Shown: piece after piece, positions 61,462 to 64,000 of the stretch
Layout of the letters: every line of letters starts with the position of its first letter
Numbering within the stretch: the stretch's first letter is position 1
From: Streptomyces filamentosus
GTDB lineage: Bacteria; Actinomycetota; Actinomycetes; Streptomycetales; Streptomycetaceae
Reading direction: 5' to 3'
DNA: 64,000 bases
NCBI RefSeq assembly: GCF_014654895.1
Contig: NZ_BNBE01000002.1
Coordinates: 1,054,001 to 1,118,000, forward strand
Translations under genes and position numbers: made by a program
The notes under the pieces: model-generated
The model's input: the letters and a program-made list of their open reading frames with translations, nothing else
Databases searched by the model: none
Told to the model about the DNA's origin: nothing

Positions 61462-62394
61462 ATGACCACGACCACCACCCCACCCCCGGTGCACGGGGGC
61501 GACGGGGCCTGGCGGGCGGTCCGGGCGGAACTCCGCCGCCGCACCTCCCTCAAGGTCTCCCTCGCCGTCGTCGTCCTCTTCGCCCTGATGACCGTCGCCG
61601 CCCCGCTGATCGGCGCGCTGGGCGGCTGGGGCCCCGAGGAGTTCGACAAGTCCGCCGTCGACCCCTACCTCGGCGGCCTGCCGATCGGGCCGCTCGGCGG
61701 GGTCTCCGCCGAGCACTGGCTCGGCGTCGAACCCATCACCGGCCGCGACCTGTTCGCCCGGGTCGTGCACGGCGCCCAGGTCTCGCTGCTGATCGCCTTC
61801 GCCGCCACCGCGATCGTCGTGGTGGCCGGGGTCGCCGCGGGCATCGCCGCCGGCTACTTCGGCGGCCGGGCCGACGCCGTCCTGTCCCGGCTGATGGACC
61901 TGACGATGTCCTTCCCCTCCCTCATCTTCATGATCGCGATGATGTCGGTGGCCCGGGACGCGAACCGGACCCTCCTGATGATCCTCGTCATCGGCCTCTT
62001 CGGCTGGCCCGGCGTCGCCCGGGTCGTCCGCGGCCAGACCCTCTCGCTCAAGCACCGCGAGTACGTCGACGCGGCCCGCGTCGGCGGCTCCGGCCCCTGG
62101 CGGATCCTCGCCCGCGACGTCCTCCCGGGCGTCGCCGGGCCCGTCATCGCGTACACCACGCTGATGGTCCCCGGCATGATCGCCACCGAGGCCGCCCTCA
62201 GCTACCTCGGCGTCGGCGTCCGGCCGCCCACCCCGTCCTGGGGCCAGATGATCGCGGAGAGCGTCGCCTACTACGACACGGACCCCATGTACTTCCTCGT
62301 CCCCAGCCTCTGCCTCTTCCTCACCGTGCTCGCGTTCACCCTCATCGGCGACGCCCTGCGCGACGTCCTCGACCCGCGAGGGGGCCGTACGTGA
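61462..62394 (+). CDS. ABC transporter permease, DppC-like
   Basis: 310 residues from ATG at 61462. An N-terminal membrane helix (LKVSLAVVVLFALMTVAAPL) precedes five helices of the permease domain. EAA loop: REYVDAARVGGSGPWRILAR. SYLGVGVRPPTPSWGQMI is a DppC family mark. 14 bp after the binding-protein stop. Confidence 0.94.
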   Translation: MTTTTTPPPVHGGDGAWRAVRAELRRRTSLKVSLAVVVLFALMTVAAPLIGALGGWGPEEFDKSAVDPYLGGLPIGPLGGVSAEHWLGVEPITGRDLFARVVHGAQVSLLIAFAATAIVVVAGVAAGIAAGYFGGRADAVLSRLMDLTMSFPSLIFMIAMMSVARDANRTLLMILVIGLFGWPGVARVVRGQTLSLKHREYVDAARVGGSGPWRILARDVLPGVAGPVIAYTTLMVPGMIATEAALSYLGVGVRPPTPSWGQMIAESVAYYDTDPMYFLVPSLCLFLTVLAFTLIGDALRDVLDPRGGRT

Positions 62395-63377
62395 TCCTCT
62401 ACCTCGGCCGCCGGCTCCTCGGCGTGGCCGGCGTCCTCCTCGCCATCGCCGCCGTCACCTTCACCATCTTCTACGTGCTGCCCTCCGACCCGGCCGCCGC
62501 GGCCTGCGGCAAGGCGTGCAGCGACGAGCGCCTGGAGGCGATCCGCGCCCACATGGGCCTGGACGCCCCGCTGTGGCGCCAGTTCACCGACTTCGTCACC
62601 GGCATCTTCACCGGCCGCACCACGGGCACCGGCCAGTACGCCCTGCGCTGCGACTTCCCGTGCCTGGGCTACTCGTACGAGAACAGCGAGGGCGTCTGGG
62701 ACCTGCTGGTGGACCGGCTGCCGGTCTCCGCCTCGCTCGCCGTCGGCGCGGCCGTGCTGTGGCTGGCCCTCGGCCTGACCGCCGGGGTGACGGCCGCGCT
62801 CCGCAAGGACACCCTGACCGACCGGGCCCTCATGGTCGGCGCGGTCGCCGCCGCCTCCCTGCCGGTGTACTTCACCTCGGTGCTGCTCATCTACGGGTTC
62901 ATCCGGCTCACCGGCCTGCTGCCCTACCCGAGTTACGTGCCCTTCACCTCCGATCCGGCGTCCTGGGCCGCCAACCTGCTGCTGCCCTGGCTGGCGCTGG
63001 CCGTGCTCTACGCGGCCATGTACGCCCGGCAGAGCCGCGGCTCGATGATCGAGTCCATGGCGGAGCCGTACATCCGCACCGCCCGCGCCAAGGGCCTGCC
63101 GCGCCGCACGGTCGTCGTCAAGCACGGTCTGCGGGCCGGCATGACCCCGATCCTGACCGTCTTCGGCATGGACCTCGGCGGGCTCCTCGCCGGCGCCGTC
63201 ATCACCGAGTCCCTCTTCGGACTGCCGGGCGTCGGACGGCTCTTCTACGGCGCGCTCACCACCGGCGACCAGCCCGTCATCCTCGGGGTGACGCTGCTCG
63301 CCGCCACCTTCATCGTCGTCGCCAACCTGGCCGTGGACCTGCTGTACGCCGTCGTCGACCCGCGAGTGAGGTACTGA
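62391..63377 (+). CDS. ABC transporter permease, DppB-like
   Basis: 328 residues from GTG at 62391, overlapping the preceding stop by 4 bases. N-terminal helix LGVAGVLLAIAAVTFTIFYV. EAA loop: PYIRTARAKGLPRRTVVVKH. Two extra cysteine pairs in the first extracytoplasmic loop (ACGKACSDE, LRCDFPCLGY) are unusual and could form disulfides. Pairs with the DppC-like permease. Confidence 0.94.
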   Translation: MILYLGRRLLGVAGVLLAIAAVTFTIFYVLPSDPAAAACGKACSDERLEAIRAHMGLDAPLWRQFTDFVTGIFTGRTTGTGQYALRCDFPCLGYSYENSEGVWDLLVDRLPVSASLAVGAAVLWLALGLTAGVTAALRKDTLTDRALMVGAVAAASLPVYFTSVLLIYGFIRLTGLLPYPSYVPFTSDPASWAANLLLPWLALAVLYAAMYARQSRGSMIESMAEPYIRTARAKGLPRRTVVVKHGLRAGMTPILTVFGMDLGGLLAGAVITESLFGLPGVGRLFYGALTTGDQPVILGVTLLAATFIVVANLAVDLLYAVVDPRVRY

Positions 63378-64000
63378 TGGCCGGCCCCGCCCCGCTCCTG
63401 TCCGTCCGGGACCTCGGCGTCACCTTCGCCACCCCGCGCGGCCCCGTCCGGGCCGTGGACTCCCTCTCCTTCGACGTGCCGCACGGCCGCACCCTCGGCA
63501 TCGTCGGCGAGTCCGGCTCCGGCAAGTCCGTGACCTCGCTCGCCGTCATGGGCCTGCACACCGGCGCCGAGGTCACCGGCTCCGTCGCCCTCGACGGACG
63601 CGAACTCGTCGGCCTGCCCGACCGGGAGCTGAACCGGCTGCGCGGCCGGCGGATGGCGATGATCTTCCAGGACCCGCTGTCCAGCCTCCATCCCTACTAC
63701 ACCGTCGGCGAGCAGATCGCCGAGCACCACCGGGTCCACTTCGGCACCCGGCGGGCCGTCGCCCGCGCCCGCGCGGTCGAGGCGCTCGCCGAGGTCGGCA
63801 TCCCGGAGCCGGGGCGCCGGGCCGGGGAGTACCCGCACCAGTTCTCCGGCGGCATGCGCCAGCGGGTCATGATCGCGATGGCGCTGGTCTGCGAACCGGA
63901 CCTGCTCATCGCCGACGAGCCGACGACCGCGCTCGACGTCACCGTGCAGGCCCAGATCCTCGACCTGCTCGCCCGGCTCCAGCAGGAGCGCCGGCTCTCC
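63377..64000 (+). CDS. ABC transporter ATP-binding protein, DppD-like, 5' part
   Basis: 208 residues are visible before the window edge; no stop. Walker A GESGSGKS at about 45-52, Q-loop in IFQDPLSSLHP, signature FSGGMRQRV, Walker B LLIADEPTTALD. ATG shares one base with the previous stop (TGATG). It powers the peptide-type importer. The rest, probably including a second ATPase gene, lies outside. Confidence 0.95.
   Translation, partial: MAGPAPLLSVRDLGVTFATPRGPVRAVDSLSFDVPHGRTLGIVGESGSGKSVTSLAVMGLHTGAEVTGSVALDGRELVGLPDRELNRLRGRRMAMIFQDPLSSLHPYYTVGEQIAEHHRVHFGTRRAVARARAVEALAEVGIPEPGRRAGEYPHQFSGGMRQRVMIAMALVCEPDLLIADEPTTALDVTVQAQILDLLARLQQERRLS

Overview
The window is high-GC actinobacterial DNA, almost certainly from a Streptomyces chromosome. 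The support is the codon bias (third positions nearly always G or C), GTG and TTG starts, 4-bp stop/start overlaps, a monomeric NADP isocitrate dehydrogenase, a 481-residue GAPDH with an N-terminal extension, an IdeR/DmdR-type iron box, and many LacI/IclR/GntR/TetR regulators. I found no rRNA, tRNA, CRISPR array, insertion sequence or prophage. Essentially every stretch is coding or short intergenic.

Layout. 1-3.97 kb: 3' end of an Rrf2 regulator, an acyl-CoA dehydrogenase-like flavoprotein behind a palindrome, a membrane protein and a tandem universal stress protein. 4.2-6.8 kb: two convergent genes that both end in a CAP (SCP/PR-1) domain. One is a membrane-anchored CAP protein. The other is an ECF-type sigma factor fused to an anti-sigma-like zinc motif, a membrane segment and an extracytoplasmic CAP domain; it is the most unusual gene here. 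6.9-19.4 kb: housekeeping and regulatory genes (icd, degenerate PAP2 protein, LacI, quinol-monooxygenase-like protein, IclR, VanW protein, serine hydrolase, cytochrome P450, gap).

19.4-27.1 kb: a minus-strand hydroxyproline/proline-derivative catabolic cluster. It has a three-subunit FAD/2Fe-2S dehydrogenase, a DHDPS-family deaminase candidate, two proline-racemase-family genes, an ornithine-cyclodeaminase-family reductase and a GntR regulator. A shared AATGTCAC-type sequence lies before each presumed transcription unit. 27.2-31.5 kb: TPR protein, acetyltransferase, class A beta-lactamase, IclR regulator.

31.6-35.6 kb: a persulfide/sulfide detoxification regulon. It contains a rhodanese, a CstB-like persulfide dioxygenase-rhodanese fusion, a rhodanese-DUF2892 membrane protein, a TauE-type exporter and a CstR-type (His-less CsoR family) repressor. 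Four 16-bp ATACCC-N4-GGGTAT operators sit at the promoters. 35.8-45.1 kb: TetR, BCCT transporter, WGR-DUF4132 protein, an iron-box-controlled DUF2470 protein, a DUF817 membrane protein, a winged-helix protein and an EF-hand protein.

45.1-59.4 kb: a candidate alpha-1,3-glucan utilisation locus. It has two large secreted GH87-type glucanases with discoidin, CARDB, FN3 and CBM35-like modules, a binding protein plus two permeases for sugar uptake, a cytoplasmic GH13 alpha-glucosidase and a LacI repressor. Secreted enzymes would cut the polymer, the ABC system would import the oligosaccharides and the GH13 enzyme would release glucose. 59.7-64 kb: a peptide/nickel-type ABC transporter operon that runs off the window end.
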